Shown: positions 55,299 to 63,746, counted from the first letter of the stretch. The stretch: DNA of 64,000 nucleotides from Bacillus sp. AFS041924 (GCF_002577195.1 NZ_NULG01000025.1:89777-153776); one strand, 5' to 3'. A program made the numbers and translations. The notes: generated from the sequence alone by a model not told the origin.

Positions 55299-56402
55299 TT
55301 ACCCGTATACTTCTATAAGGTCTTCAATCACATGTTCTACATCATAATCTAAAATAAATTCATAAGCGTTAGAACCCATGTTGTTTAGTAAATCTCTTTT
55401 ATTAAATAAAACTTCAATTTTTTTAGCAGTTTCTTCGGCATCATTTACGTTAACTAAAAATCCATTAACAGAATCAATTACTAAGTCTTTTACTCCCCTA
55501 ATATTCGTCCCAATGACTGGCTTTTTACAGGCCATTAATTCCATAATATTTCTAGGTAGTCCTTCCCTAAATGAAGTAAGAATTCCGACATCGCACGCTA
55601 AAATCAACTCATTAATATCATTTCGAAAACCTAGTAGTTGAATATTTTCTTTTAGACCCCTTTCAATAATGTCTTTCTCTAAATTAAGGAGTAACGGGCC
55701 ATCACCGGCACAAATCAATTTGATATCAATTTCTTTATTTTTAAGAATCTCTATCGCATTAATCACTTGTTTATGATTTTTATTTTGATTAATTTCGGCA
55801 ATCATAAGAACAACAAAATCATCTTTATCTAAATTTAGTCTACTTCTAATCTCATTCTTTTCTACTAAACTAGGGTTATAAATATCTAGTTCAAGACCCA
55901 CCCCATTTAATTTGTATGTTTCTTTCACTTTAAATTTTTGAGCTCTTTCGTAATCTTCTGAGTTCATTGTGATCATTTTGTCAGTGAAATTAACCATAAA
56001 TCTTTCGATTGGATAATAAATACCCCAATTAACAATTGGGGCTCCTTTATAAAAATGAAATCCATGAACAGTGTAAATTGTTTTCAGCTTAGGGAACTTT
56101 ACTTTTAGGAGCCTACCATATAAGGCAGCTATAGGAGTATGTACATGAACAATATCATAATCAAACTCTTCCTGAATTTTAATAAGCTTCATTAAAGCCT
56201 TTATATTGATAGGATGCAATGGATTTCTTTTAAATGGTATATCGAAAATCCTAACTCCCTCATTCTTAAGTGTACGATTGATTTCCATATCGATTGAGCA
56301 TGCACAATCGACCGTATTTCCCGCTTTAATCAGCTTTTTAATATGTGGAACTAAAAATGCATTAATCGTTCTACTCAAAGTTGTAATATATAGGATTTTA
56401 AT
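55299..56402 (-). CDS. Family 4 glycosyltransferase, likely non-canonical start
   Basis: GT-B enzyme, 367 aa with the start proposed here. C-terminal motifs: MIAEINQNKNHKQ, GLLTSFREGLPRNIMELMACKKPVIG and GTNIRGVKDLV. The first conventional start is TTG 56378, which removes the first beta strand of the Rossmann domain and has no ribosome site. Upstream in frame the DNA reads IIKILYITTL, which is exactly the missing strand, and AGCGGGGG lies just before ATT codons at 56405 and 56402. An in-frame TAG ends the frame at 56415. I therefore propose an AUU (or AUC) start. If wrong, the start is TTG 56378 or a sequence change has occurred. Resembles B. subtilis EpsD. Confidence 0.8.
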   Translation of the reverse strand: MKILYITTLSRTINAFLVPHIKKLIKAGNTVDCACSIDMEINRTLKNEGVRIFDIPFKRNPLHPINIKALMKLIKIQEEFDYDIVHVHTPIAALYGRLLKVKFPKLKTIYTVHGFHFYKGAPIVNWGIYYPIERFMVNFTDKMITMNSEDYERAQKFKVKETYKLNGVGLELDIYNPSLVEKNEIRSRLNLDKDDFVVLMIAEINQNKNHKQVINAIEILKNKEIDIKLICAGDGPLLLNLEKDIIERGLKENIQLLGFRNDINELILACDVGILTSFREGLPRNIMELMACKKPVIGTNIRGVKDLVIDSVNGFLVNVNDAEETAKKIEVLFNKRDLLNNMGSNAYEFILDYDVEHVIEDLIEVYG

Positions 56403-56418
56403 AATGATCCCCCGCTAT

Positions 56419-58242
56419 CTAAGAAATTGGAACTAATTCCTTTGGCTCCATTCGATTATTCGCAATTTCTAACAACTTATCTCTTAGAGGTTTTTTATCA
56501 TAGGTAGAATAAGTTAACATGATTTCGTTAATTTCTTCGATCAATAAATTCGATGTTTTACCGATATAAATTTTTGGATGAACTTGCTTTTCGTAGATTT
56601 CCTCTTCATTTAATAATTCTTCAAAAAGCTTTTCTCCAGGTCGGATTCCTGAAAATTCTATTCCAATTTCATCAACAGTATTTCCAGATAACTTAATTAA
56701 ATTTTTAGCGAGATCCACAATTTTTACTGGTTCCCCCATATCGAGAACAAAAATCTCTCCTCCTTCAGCTAATGCACCAGCTTGGATCACCAGCCTTGAT
56801 GCTTCTGGAATCGTCATAAAATATCTAACCATATCAGGATGTGTAACAGTAACAGGGCCTCCCTTCTCAATTTGTTTTTTGAAAAGCGGGATGACACTTC
56901 CACGGCTCCCTAATACATTACCAAAACGTACCGCAACAAATTTTGTCGTACTGTTTTTATTCATATTTTGAATCATCATTTCCGCCAGTCTTTTCGTTGC
57001 CCCCATTACACTTGTTGGATTTACAGCCTTATCAGTCGAAATCATAACAAAGGTTTCTACTCCAAATAAGTTGGCTGCATTCGCAACATTTACTGTCCCA
57101 ATAATATTATTTTTAACCGCCTCCTCTGGATTACGCTCCATTAAAGGCACATGCTTATGAGCAGCAGTATGATAAACCACATTCGGTCGATATTTCTCCA
57201 TAACTGATTTCATTTTTACTTCATCTTGTAAATCCGCAATTTCCGTAACAAAATCAATTTGGCCCGTTCCAAAATACTCCTTCAATTCCATTTCAATATT
57301 ATAAATACTGTTTTCACCATGTCCTAACAGTACTAGCATTTTAGGATTGAATCTTGAAACTTGGCGACAAATTTCAGATCCAATTGAACCACCAGCTCCA
57401 GTTACTAACACAACATTATTTGTAATTGAACTTGAAATTTTTTCAATGTCTAAAAGAATTGCTTCTCTTCCTAACAGATCATCAACCTTTACTTCACGGA
57501 ATTGATTAACAGATACTTTTCCTGTAACAAGGTCTTCTAACATAGGAAGAATTTGTGTCTTTGCTTTTGTTTTTGTACATTCCTTAAAAATCTTATTTAA
57601 TTCTTTTCTACGAAGGGAAGGAATTGCGATGACTATATTGTCTATGTTCAATTCTTTTACAAAAAATTCAATTTTACTAACCCCACCTACTACTGGAATT
57701 CCTAAAATATGGAGATTTTGTTTTTTTAAATTATCATCTATAAATGCAACAGGATGTAATTCTGAATCCGAATTTTTTAATAATTGTTTAGCGACCATTG
57801 TACCGGCAGCTCCAGCACCAATTATTAACGTACGTTTTTTATTTTCAGCTTTCTTATATGATAAGTCGCGATAAACTCTCCAAAATAAACGTGCTCCGCC
57901 AATTAATACAATATGTAAAAACCATGTTACAAATAAAAGACGAAAATACGTATCTTTCATCAAAAGCTCTTGAACTACTGCAGTACAAACAATTGAATAT
58001 GTAATCGATTTTGTAATGATTATTAGTTCTCCTATACTCGCGTACTCCCATGCCTTCTTATATAGCTTGAATATAAAGGAAAAGAAATGATGGCTTAACA
58101 ACAATGTAATCGAACTGATAACGATTGGAATTGTCATAACATTGATCGTCGCATTCACTAAAAAGCGACTAAAAAAAACAGTTGTCAAAACAATAAAAGA
58201 ATCTACAAAAATAATAAAAGAAATTCTCTGCCTATAAGTCAT
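56419..58242 (-). CDS. epsC: UDP-N-acetylglucosamine 4,6-dehydratase (PglF/EpsC family)
   Basis: 607 aa. Four membrane helices (about 8-115) precede a first Rossmann motif GAGAAGTMVAKQLL. The catalytic SDR domain begins VTGAGGSIGSEICRQV. MISTDKAVNPTSVMGATKR holds the catalytic Thr-Asp-Lys, with Met in place of the usual Tyr, as in membrane-type dehydratases. It makes the 4-keto-6-deoxy sugar of the diacetylbacillosamine pathway. It is the first gene after the EAR element. ATG 58242 follows GAAGGGAAGGG. The length matches B. subtilis EpsC. Confidence 0.93.
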   Translation of the reverse strand: MTYRQRISFIIFVDSFIVLTTVFFSRFLVNATINVMTIPIVISSITLLLSHHFFSFIFKLYKKAWEYASIGELIIITKSITYSIVCTAVVQELLMKDTYFRLLFVTWFLHIVLIGGARLFWRVYRDLSYKKAENKKRTLIIGAGAAGTMVAKQLLKNSDSELHPVAFIDDNLKKQNLHILGIPVVGGVSKIEFFVKELNIDNIVIAIPSLRRKELNKIFKECTKTKAKTQILPMLEDLVTGKVSVNQFREVKVDDLLGREAILLDIEKISSSITNNVVLVTGAGGSIGSEICRQVSRFNPKMLVLLGHGENSIYNIEMELKEYFGTGQIDFVTEIADLQDEVKMKSVMEKYRPNVVYHTAAHKHVPLMERNPEEAVKNNIIGTVNVANAANLFGVETFVMISTDKAVNPTSVMGATKRLAEMMIQNMNKNSTTKFVAVRFGNVLGSRGSVIPLFKKQIEKGGPVTVTHPDMVRYFMTIPEASRLVIQAGALAEGGEIFVLDMGEPVKIVDLAKNLIKLSGNTVDEIGIEFSGIRPGEKLFEELLNEEEIYEKQVHPKIYIGKTSNLLIEEINEIMLTYSTYDKKPLRDKLLEIANNRMEPKELVPIS

Positions 58243-58506
58243 AAAACCCTTCCCTTCTATTTTGTCAGCTATAAAAAATTTATGTGTATAATACAGTTTT
58301 TGTAAAAAAGAAGGTTGAGTTTGTTATAAAACTATTCTCTTTTTATATGACTCATTTCACTGTAATAGTCTAGTAGATATTCAACTCAAAACTTACTTTT
58401 AGTAACGATCAACACTAAACATAATCATAGCTCCAAATTAAATTCCTTAACTATGCTGTCTTTTAAAGAAAACATCATAGCTAAAGAATTTAAAAAAGTT
58501 AGGCAT

Positions 58507-58597
58507 CTAACCTGTCCTCACATCACACTTCCGACGACTGGCGTCTAAGGTTTTTCAACCCACAGCATGACCGAGTGCCTTCATTGATAAAGGTTAG
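58507..58597 (-). ncRNA. Candidate EAR (epsC) antitermination RNA
   Basis: An unusually GC-rich 90-nt block in AT-rich DNA, closed by a 7-bp stem AGGTTAG / CTAACCT (58591-58597 with 58507-58513). It contains a GGTT-GAAA-AACC hairpin and a GACG / CGTC hairpin. It lies between the second gene (kinase) and epsC, exactly where the EAR element sits in B. subtilis and relatives. EAR allows RNA polymerase to read through distant terminators of the long eps operon. I did not have the covariance model. Confidence 0.7.
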
Positions 58598-58612
58598 AAG
58601 ACATCACCGTAC

Positions 58613-58628
58613 GTTCATTATAATGAAC
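58613..58628. promoter_or_regulatory. Palindrome overlapping an internal -10 box
   Basis: GTTCATTATAATGAAC, a perfect 6-4-6 palindrome. Its centre is TATAAT on the minus strand (58617-58622), with GTTTCA 17 bp upstream (58640-58645) as a weak -35. It could be an operator over an internal promoter for epsC and downstream genes. Confidence 0.4.
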
Positions 58629-58671
58629 ACCAAGCTATATGAAACTGAAAATTAATCGTTTAAATACCTTT

Positions 58672-59331
58672 TTATTTTTTTTCATTTATAATAACACCTA
58701 GTATTTTTATACTGTTTAATAATTTTCTTTGAGCAAATACGATCTCCTTATTCTTTGTTTTACCCCACTGGGCTACTAGTATTAACCCATCACAATTACT
58801 AGCTATAATTTTTGCATCTGCAAATTCAAGTGCAGGTGGGCTATCAATTAGTACTACATCATACTCCCCTGTAACCTTATTTATTAAATTCTTCATTGTA
58901 GGTAACTCTAATAAATCAGCTGGGCTATACGGTACTGGGCCACCTGGTAATAACTTCAACCCACTAATCTCTGTTTCTATAACGATATCCTCGAGAACTG
59001 TTTTGCCTAAAAGAACACTACTTAATCCAACATAATTACTCGCATTAAATGTGGTATGTAATGTTGGCCTCCTAAGATTTGCATCAATTAAAAGAACTTT
59101 TTTTCCTGAATGTGCTAATGAAATTGCAAAGTTTGCAATAGTAGTCGACTTTCCTTCTCCCTGATTTGGAGAAGTGATGATTAATGCCTGATGTTCTTGT
59201 ATATTAATAGACGAAAGAAAATTCGTACGAACTGTCCGATATTCCTCTGATATCTTACTATTTTTATAGGTTGCCGTTACTATATTTAAAGGTTTAGTTG
59301 AGTGAGATAACCTTTTGTTCACTATTCCCAT
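58672..59331 (-). CDS. epsB: Bacterial tyrosine kinase (CapB/EpsB-like)
   Basis: 219 aa. BY-kinase with Walker A SPNQGEGKSTTIANFA, Walker A' VLLIDANLRRPTLH and Walker B VVLIDSPPALEFADAK. It regulates polymer length with its membrane activator encoded just upstream. The usual C-terminal tyrosine cluster is absent: the protein ends ILGVIINEKK. Start ATG 59331 follows AAGGGGAGA; the first in-frame start upstream (59352) lies in the end of the activator gene. Confidence 0.9.
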   Translation of the reverse strand: MGIVNKRLSHSTKPLNIVTATYKNSKISEEYRTVRTNFLSSINIQEHQALIITSPNQGEGKSTTIANFAISLAHSGKKVLLIDANLRRPTLHTTFNASNYVGLSSVLLGKTVLEDIVIETEISGLKLLPGGPVPYSPADLLELPTMKNLINKVTGEYDVVLIDSPPALEFADAKIIASNCDGLILVAQWGKTKNKEIVFAQRKLLNSIKILGVIINEKK

Positions 59332-60016
59332 ACGTTTCTCCCCTTTCTTCAAGTCTTAACATTTCATTCTTTTCAAGTATTGTATTTTTTTTATTGAACT
59401 TTGAAATTGACCCAAATACTGGTATACCTAATAATAATTCAGTGTTTTCCTCAGATTTTACAGTATCGTCTAAAAAATCTAATAAAAATATAAATCCGAT
59501 ACCTACAATAATTCCTACGACAAAGCCAAGTAGGGCTTTCTTCAAATAATCATTGTTTGTAGGTTGCTCATTAACTTGAGCATAAGAATAAATTTTTGTA
59601 TCTTTAAATCCTAGAATATTTGGTATTTGACTCATGAATACTTTAGCCGTTGAATCCGCAATTTCTTTCGCTATACGAGGATTTGTATCAATAACTTTTA
59701 TTTCTACAAGTTGCGAACCTGCTACATTTTCAGGAGTTATGCTATTACTTAACTCTTCTGGAGATATATTTAAATTTAGTTCCTTAACAACGTTTTCTAA
59801 TAAAGTTGGTTCTTTAATCATAACTAAAAGAGTATTCATCATTTCTGGTGTAGTTGCATTTACGATTAATTTAGAGGATGTTTCATATTGTGTCTTTGTA
59901 AAATAAAAACTATAGATTCCACATAATGCAGAAAACAAGATCGAAACGACAGCTATTAACCAGACACGTTTTTTCATAAGCTCAAAAATCCTTTTTACAC
60001 TTAACTCATTTTCCAA
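59294..60016 (-). CDS. epsA: Polysaccharide chain-length regulator/kinase activator (CapA/EpsA-like)
   Basis: 240 aa. Wzz-type protein with two membrane helices (about 18-38 and 178-200) around an extracellular domain. The C-terminal cytoplasmic tail contains Tyr in RGETYGNSEQ. It activates the kinase at 58672, which overlaps it. Start TTG 60016 is chosen for GAGGTGG 7 nt upstream; an ATG at 60106 would place the SinR-type palindrome inside the coding region. It is the first gene of the glycopolymer operon. Confidence 0.9.
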   Translation of the reverse strand: MENELSVKRIFELMKKRVWLIAVVSILFSALCGIYSFYFTKTQYETSSKLIVNATTPEMMNTLLVMIKEPTLLENVVKELNLNISPEELSNSITPENVAGSQLVEIKVIDTNPRIAKEIADSTAKVFMSQIPNILGFKDTKIYSYAQVNEQPTNNDYLKKALLGFVVGIIVGIGFIFLLDFLDDTVKSEENTELLLGIPVFGSISKFNKKNTILEKNEMLRLEERGETYGNSEQKVISLN

Positions 60017-60041
60017 GTTTTCCACCTCTTCTAATATTTCC

Positions 60042-60057
60042 GTTCTTATTAAAGAAC
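60042..60057. promoter_or_regulatory. SinR-type operator of the eps operon
   Basis: Perfect palindrome GTTCTTATTAAAGAAC, the same 6-4-6 geometry as at 34529-34544. It lies 25 bp before the epsA start and downstream of the two candidate promoters. Confidence 0.68.
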
Positions 60058-60097
60058 TACACAGGAAAAATTTACCATAAAATAAATAAATTAGTGC

Positions 60098-60156
60098 ATT
60101 ATTCATATGTAAATATTATATGTAAACATGATAATTCTTTATAACGAACAAGTCAA
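60098..60156 (-). promoter_or_regulatory. Candidate promoters of the eps operon
   Basis: On the minus strand TTGACT (60151-60156), 17 bp, TATCAT (60128-60133). A second option is TTTACA (60121-60126), 17 bp, AATAAT (60098-60103). Which one is used is unknown. Confidence 0.5.
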
Positions 60157-60157
60157 T

Positions 60158-60486
60158 CACCCCCTCATTATTATTTTTGAAATTTTAAAAAAATTACGAA
60201 ATATATAAAATTATTTAATTTTTATCCATTCATCTACCAATTAAATATATTAAAAAGTACTTAGTTTAATTCCATTTTTCTTAATCGAAACCTTCTTAAT
60301 AAATTAAAAATTTCTAACAAAATTTTATTTAAGAGGAAGCTGATTCTCGGGTAAAGAATATATTTCTGGAAACCATTGATATTAGGGAAGATTGGATCAA
60401 CAAAAGCTGAAAAAGTACTAATGTATAGGACTATTTATTTTGTTAGAAAAATATTTAGTTTATACTAATATCACCCATTAGTTCTA
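60158..60486. other. Upstream region of the eps operon
   Basis: About 330 bp of AT-rich DNA. No gene or clear regulatory motif was recognised. Confidence 0.5.
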
Positions 60487-60690
60487 TTAAGCTTTGTTCA
60501 TCTTTTCTATAGGAATAGCATACATTTCTTGGAAGTTTGTTGAAGTACCTTGTATGCAAATAGGTAGAGGATTAGCTGATCGAAGAAGTTCATTTTCAAT
60601 CTCATCAAATTTTGACAAAAAATCAGTAAACCAGTGATTAGAAAACAGCAAATTAATACTAACTAGTAGAATAAAAAGAGTAAACGCCAC
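60487..60690 (-). other. Doubtful small reading frame after the SipW-like gene
   Basis: 67 codons starting with GTG 60690. One hydrophobic segment (3-20) and a polar tail. The GAGGTG that would be its ribosome site overlaps the start codon itself, and the first codons form one arm of the terminator at 60673-60719. It is probably a remnant or not translated. Listed because it fills an otherwise empty gap. Confidence 0.25.
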
Positions 60691-60719
60691 CTCTAAATGA
60701 AACGGTTTTTACTCTTTTT
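60673..60719 (-). terminator. Terminator of the SipW-like gene
   Basis: AAAGAGTAAA / TTTACTCTTT perfect stem with a long loop; T run TTTTTATTC after it on the minus strand. It overlaps the stop codon of the peptidase gene. Confidence 0.75.
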
Positions 60720-61224
60720 TATTAATCAGTTTTAACCCGTGTGATACTAGAATTAGCCCTAGTATAGTTAATAGTAAAAATAGACTAAAACTCTTATGAA
60801 CCTCTTTATAAATATATCCTACTACTGGAAGCTTAACACCGCTATATACCGAAACAATACTCTTTCTCTCTATGATCCATGGGTCTTGAACCATGTTTGC
60901 ATCACCTTTTGTTCGATATACTAATTGTCCATTTTCATTAATAACCTCATTTATTCGGTGCGTCACAAGAATATCTTCATTGTATGGCATTTTGAAAGTA
61001 ATAATATCACCTAGGCTCAGTTTCGTTTCTCGTGTAATATTTTTTACAATTATTATTGATCCAGTTGGAAGTGTCGGTTCCATTGAGCCAGATACCACAT
61101 AGTAAACTTGATGGCCAAAAAATGTTGGAGGTTTTCCGTCTAACTTACTTTGCAATATTTTATAACTTAAAATTAGCAGTATGATAACTAAAAGAATATT
61201 TATAAACCTACCAAATACTCTCAT
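60709..61224 (-). CDS. sipW: SipW-like type I signal peptidase
   Basis: 171 aa. S26B (ER-type) signal peptidase: catalytic Ser in VVSGSMEPTLPTGS and His (instead of Lys) in LVTHRINEV; GDANMVQDPWII is the next box. Membrane helices lie near both ends (about 5-25 and 147-165). SipW processes TasA and TapA matrix proteins in B. subtilis. The start is uncertain: ATG 61224 or 61227 with AGAAGGA, or ATG 61254. It lies beside the TasA/camelysin-like gene and just upstream of the eps operon. Confidence 0.9.
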   Translation of the reverse strand: MRVFGRFINILLVIILLILSYKILQSKLDGKPPTFFGHQVYYVVSGSMEPTLPTGSIIIVKNITRETKLSLGDIITFKMPYNEDILVTHRINEVINENGQLVYRTKGDANMVQDPWIIERKSIVSVYSGVKLPVVGYIYKEVHKSFSLFLLLTILGLILVSHGLKLINKKE

Positions 61225-61390
61225 CATCCTTCTTCTTTCTGCTAAAACTAGCATTCTTAATGCAGCGAAATCTTGATTACCGCCTGTCCTAATATCCTAT
61301 GCTATGACGACTAACTTGTTCATATTATGGCAAAATAGACAGCTAATATAAACAAAAAGAGTGTTCTGCACGGTTAGCTAAACACACTTC

Positions 61391-61963
61391 CTATTCTATC
61401 TTATATGATATATCTAAAATTACTCTTGCCGACTGATTATCACGAGTAAATGGTGCCAAACCCTTTCTAAATTCTCCATTAAGAACAAACTCTCGTTCTT
61501 TCCCTTTATTTAAGCTCCCTAGTTGAAAAGGACGCCTCGAAAATTCAACTAATGAAATTTTTCCATCTTTATTTAAATCCAGACCTAAAAATTTTAAAGA
61601 TTTTAATGTATAAAGTTGATCTCCATATTTGATAGATCGAATACAAATATACTGCCCTTCATTTCGACCACTTTTTTGTCGAAGTTGACTATCCAAAGTA
61701 ATTTTAGCTATGTCTCTATTTCCGATATTCTTTAAGCTATGTTTAATTTCAATGGGTATTCCGTTTTTTTCATTTTGTTTTAAATAGATTAAATCCGTTG
61801 TCTTTTTTGTTCCTTTATTTGATAAGTCTAACCGTACGATTGTGTATGGGTCAGTGCTAATAGTGGAAGAAAATTTAAAGTAGGCTAATGAACTAACGAA
61901 CAAAACTAAAACTCCAAAAATAACAAAGAAAATCCCTAATTGTCTTTGTTTTTTATATCTCAT
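61391..61963 (-). CDS. Small TasA/camelysin-like protein with an EF-hand-like loop
   Basis: 190 aa. An N-terminal hydrophobic segment (about 9-28) is followed by a beta-rich part in which VRLDLSNKG and IEIKHSLKNIGNRDIAKITLDSQL recall the TasA/CalY pattern (N-terminal strand, NxG repeats). A perfect EF-hand-type loop DLNKDGKISLVE lies at 129-140. It is upstream of a SipW-like peptidase, which supports a processed matrix protein. The match to TasA is weak, so a TapA-like role is also possible. AGGGTGTGAG precedes ATG 61963. Confidence 0.6.
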   Translation of the reverse strand: MRYKKQRQLGIFFVIFGVLVLFVSSLAYFKFSSTISTDPYTIVRLDLSNKGTKKTTDLIYLKQNEKNGIPIEIKHSLKNIGNRDIAKITLDSQLRQKSGRNEGQYICIRSIKYGDQLYTLKSLKFLGLDLNKDGKISLVEFSRRPFQLGSLNKGKEREFVLNGEFRKGLAPFTRDNQSARVILDISYKIE

Positions 61964-62229
61964 TTTCTCACACCCTACCGATTCATAATCAAATGTACTT
62001 TCACTTTTAATTTATTAAACAATATTCATTATATGTCTCAAGGCTGGAAATAAATTAGAAATAATTAGTTCTTTTTTACTTTCAAAAAACAATAAAGATT
62101 AATTTTACAATTGCCACAGTGAATACTTTTCAAATCGGAATGAATTTATAAAGCATTTAAAATTCTAGTTATATTTCAACGTTTTAAGGGGAATCTAGTT
62201 TTATCTTAATATTGAAAGGAAGCTATTAT

Positions 62230-62592
62230 ATGGAACAAACACTTTATGAAAAATACGGTGGAGAAGAAACAGTAGGAAAGGTAGTCGATTATTTTTATGA
62301 TGAACTTGTCCTAAAAGACGAAACTGTTAATCATTTCTTTGAAAAGACTGATATGGACAAACAACGTCGCCACCAAACAAAATTTATTAGCTTCGCATTA
62401 GGTGGACCTAACCAATATACTGGCAAATCCATGTCAAAGGCTCACGAAGGTATGAATATTCAACCTGAACATTTCAATGCAATCGCTACACATCTCCATG
62501 ATGCACTAGCTCACTTTGGCGTCACCGAATCAGATATTGACCAGGCCATAACAAAGGTAGAGGCATTAAGAGATGATATACAGTATAAGTAA
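62230..62592 (+). CDS. Group I truncated hemoglobin
   Basis: 120 aa. TrHb group I: LYEKYGGEETVGKVVDYFY at the start and the proximal heme His72 in SKAHEGMNI. Such proteins bind O2 or NO; the role in this organism is not known. Start ATG 62230 follows AAAGGAAG; a TTG at 62212 overlaps that site and is less likely. It is convergent with the lipase-like gene. Confidence 0.92.
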   Translation: MEQTLYEKYGGEETVGKVVDYFYDELVLKDETVNHFFEKTDMDKQRRHQTKFISFALGGPNQYTGKSMSKAHEGMNIQPEHFNAIATHLHDALAHFGVTESDIDQAITKVEALRDDIQYK

Positions 62593-62605
62593 ATAAACTA
62601 TTTAA

Positions 62606-62795
62606 AAAGCTACTACCGATGAGTGTAGACAAAGTCCATTAAGTTTGATTTTCAGACTGATTGCAAGCGCTTGTCTTTCGAGGCGCGAAGCCTGATGAGG
62701 AGCGGAGTTACCCTAAACGGTAATGAGCACCGCAGGCAGACGAAGCAACGAAGAAAGCGAGCGTTTGTCAACAGCCTGAAAGCTACTACCGATGA
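62606..62795. mobile_element. MITE-like element with 17-bp direct repeats
   Basis: The 17-mer AAAGCTACTACCGATGA occurs at 62606-62622 and again at 62779-62795. Between them is about 156 bp of much higher GC content. Its ends form an imperfect inverted repeat of about 30 bp (TTTCAGACTGATTG near 62650 with CAACAGCCTGAAA near 62768). It splits what looks like an original terminator arm. No coding region. Confidence 0.55.
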
Positions 62796-62815
62796 TACTG
62801 GTAGTAGCTTTCAAA
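62778..62815. terminator. Bidirectional terminator
   Basis: GAAAGCTACTACC / GGTAGTAGCTTTC stem with an 8-nt loop. It separates the hemoglobin gene from the convergent lipase-like gene. Confidence 0.85.
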
Positions 62816-62825
62816 ACAATCTTTA

Positions 62826-63746
62826 TTATTTCCAAAATGCACTTTCAAACTCAACTAGATCATGATATGGATACAGTGGTTTCAATAACCTTGCTTTTGT
62901 CCATAAATCTGTTGTTTTTTCTAAAGCTTCTAGTGATTTTTTATAATTCTCATCAACTGTAATATATTTTACATTACCAAGATGCTGGAGCGAGTATCCA
63001 GTAATTTGTTTAAAGAAGGTTTTATTAGCATAATCCAATGGGTCACCTTTAACAATATAATTTGTGAATAGTGGTTTATAAGATTTTTGGATTTTTTGTG
63101 ATTTTGTATGAAGTTTTTTCGAACCATCATCTAATAGTACACCTAATGAGTTAAATGTAACGCCCTGTACAAATAGATGATTTTTCAATTTTTTATCATT
63201 TTTAAGTTGATATCCTACAAATTGAGCCAAATATCCCCCAAATGAATGACCAGTAACAAAAACGCTTGATTGACTATTCTCTTTTTTATTTAAAATTGAT
63301 TTAACCCAGTCATAGGCTTCTTCGGCTTGTTGATCTACAGCAACCGGCGAACCATTTTCTGCGGACTCAAATCGAACTAATCTTTGATAAATATCTTGTA
63401 AATTTATATTTTTTAATCCGCTAAATGCAAATAGCAAACTATTATTTTTATTATTTTTTAATACGATTGCCGAAAATCCAATTTTTCCAGAAGTCATTGA
63501 AACAAGTCTATAATCACTAAGATTCTTATGAATTTGAGTAAGTAATGGACCAGAGACTCCTTTATGTTCTCTTAAGCTTTTGCCTATTTCTTTACTTAGA
63601 AATGCTTCATAAGAAAGCTCAGATGCTGCTAACAATACACCATCAGGAAGTTTTTCTAGCTCTCTTTGCTCTTGTTGGCTACATCCAGTTGTCGTAGTGA
63701 AAAAAGTAAGTACTGTAACGATAAAAATAACTACACGAAAATTCAT
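62826..63746 (-). CDS. Lipoprotein with lipase-like alpha/beta-hydrolase domain
   Basis: 306 aa. A hydrophobic N-terminus ends in TTTTGCSQQ, a weak lipobox with Cys near residue 22. The nucleophile elbow is VTGHSFGGYLAQF (GxSxG), as in class 3 lipases. Other parts such as FAFSGLKNINLQDI fit the family. A second acidic residue and a His near the C-terminus (PYHDLVEF) could complete the triad. ATG 63746 lies 11 nt after GGAGG; a TTG at 63752 is closer to it. Substrate unknown. Confidence 0.75.
   Translation of the reverse strand: MNFRVVIFIVTVLTFFTTTTGCSQQEQRELEKLPDGVLLAASELSYEAFLSKEIGKSLREHKGVSGPLLTQIHKNLSDYRLVSMTSGKIGFSAIVLKNNKNNSLLFAFSGLKNINLQDIYQRLVRFESAENGSPVAVDQQAEEAYDWVKSILNKKENSQSSVFVTGHSFGGYLAQFVGYQLKNDKKLKNHLFVQGVTFNSLGVLLDDGSKKLHTKSQKIQKSYKPLFTNYIVKGDPLDYANKTFFKQITGYSLQHLGNVKYITVDENYKKSLEALEKTTDLWTKARLLKPLYPYHDLVEFESAFWK

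Larger units (their letters stand above)
58243..58671. other. Regulatory spacer between the kinase and EpsC genes
   Basis: 429 bp. It holds the candidate EAR RNA (58507-58597) and a palindrome with a TATAAT (58613-58628). The rest is AT-rich with no gene. Confidence 0.6.
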
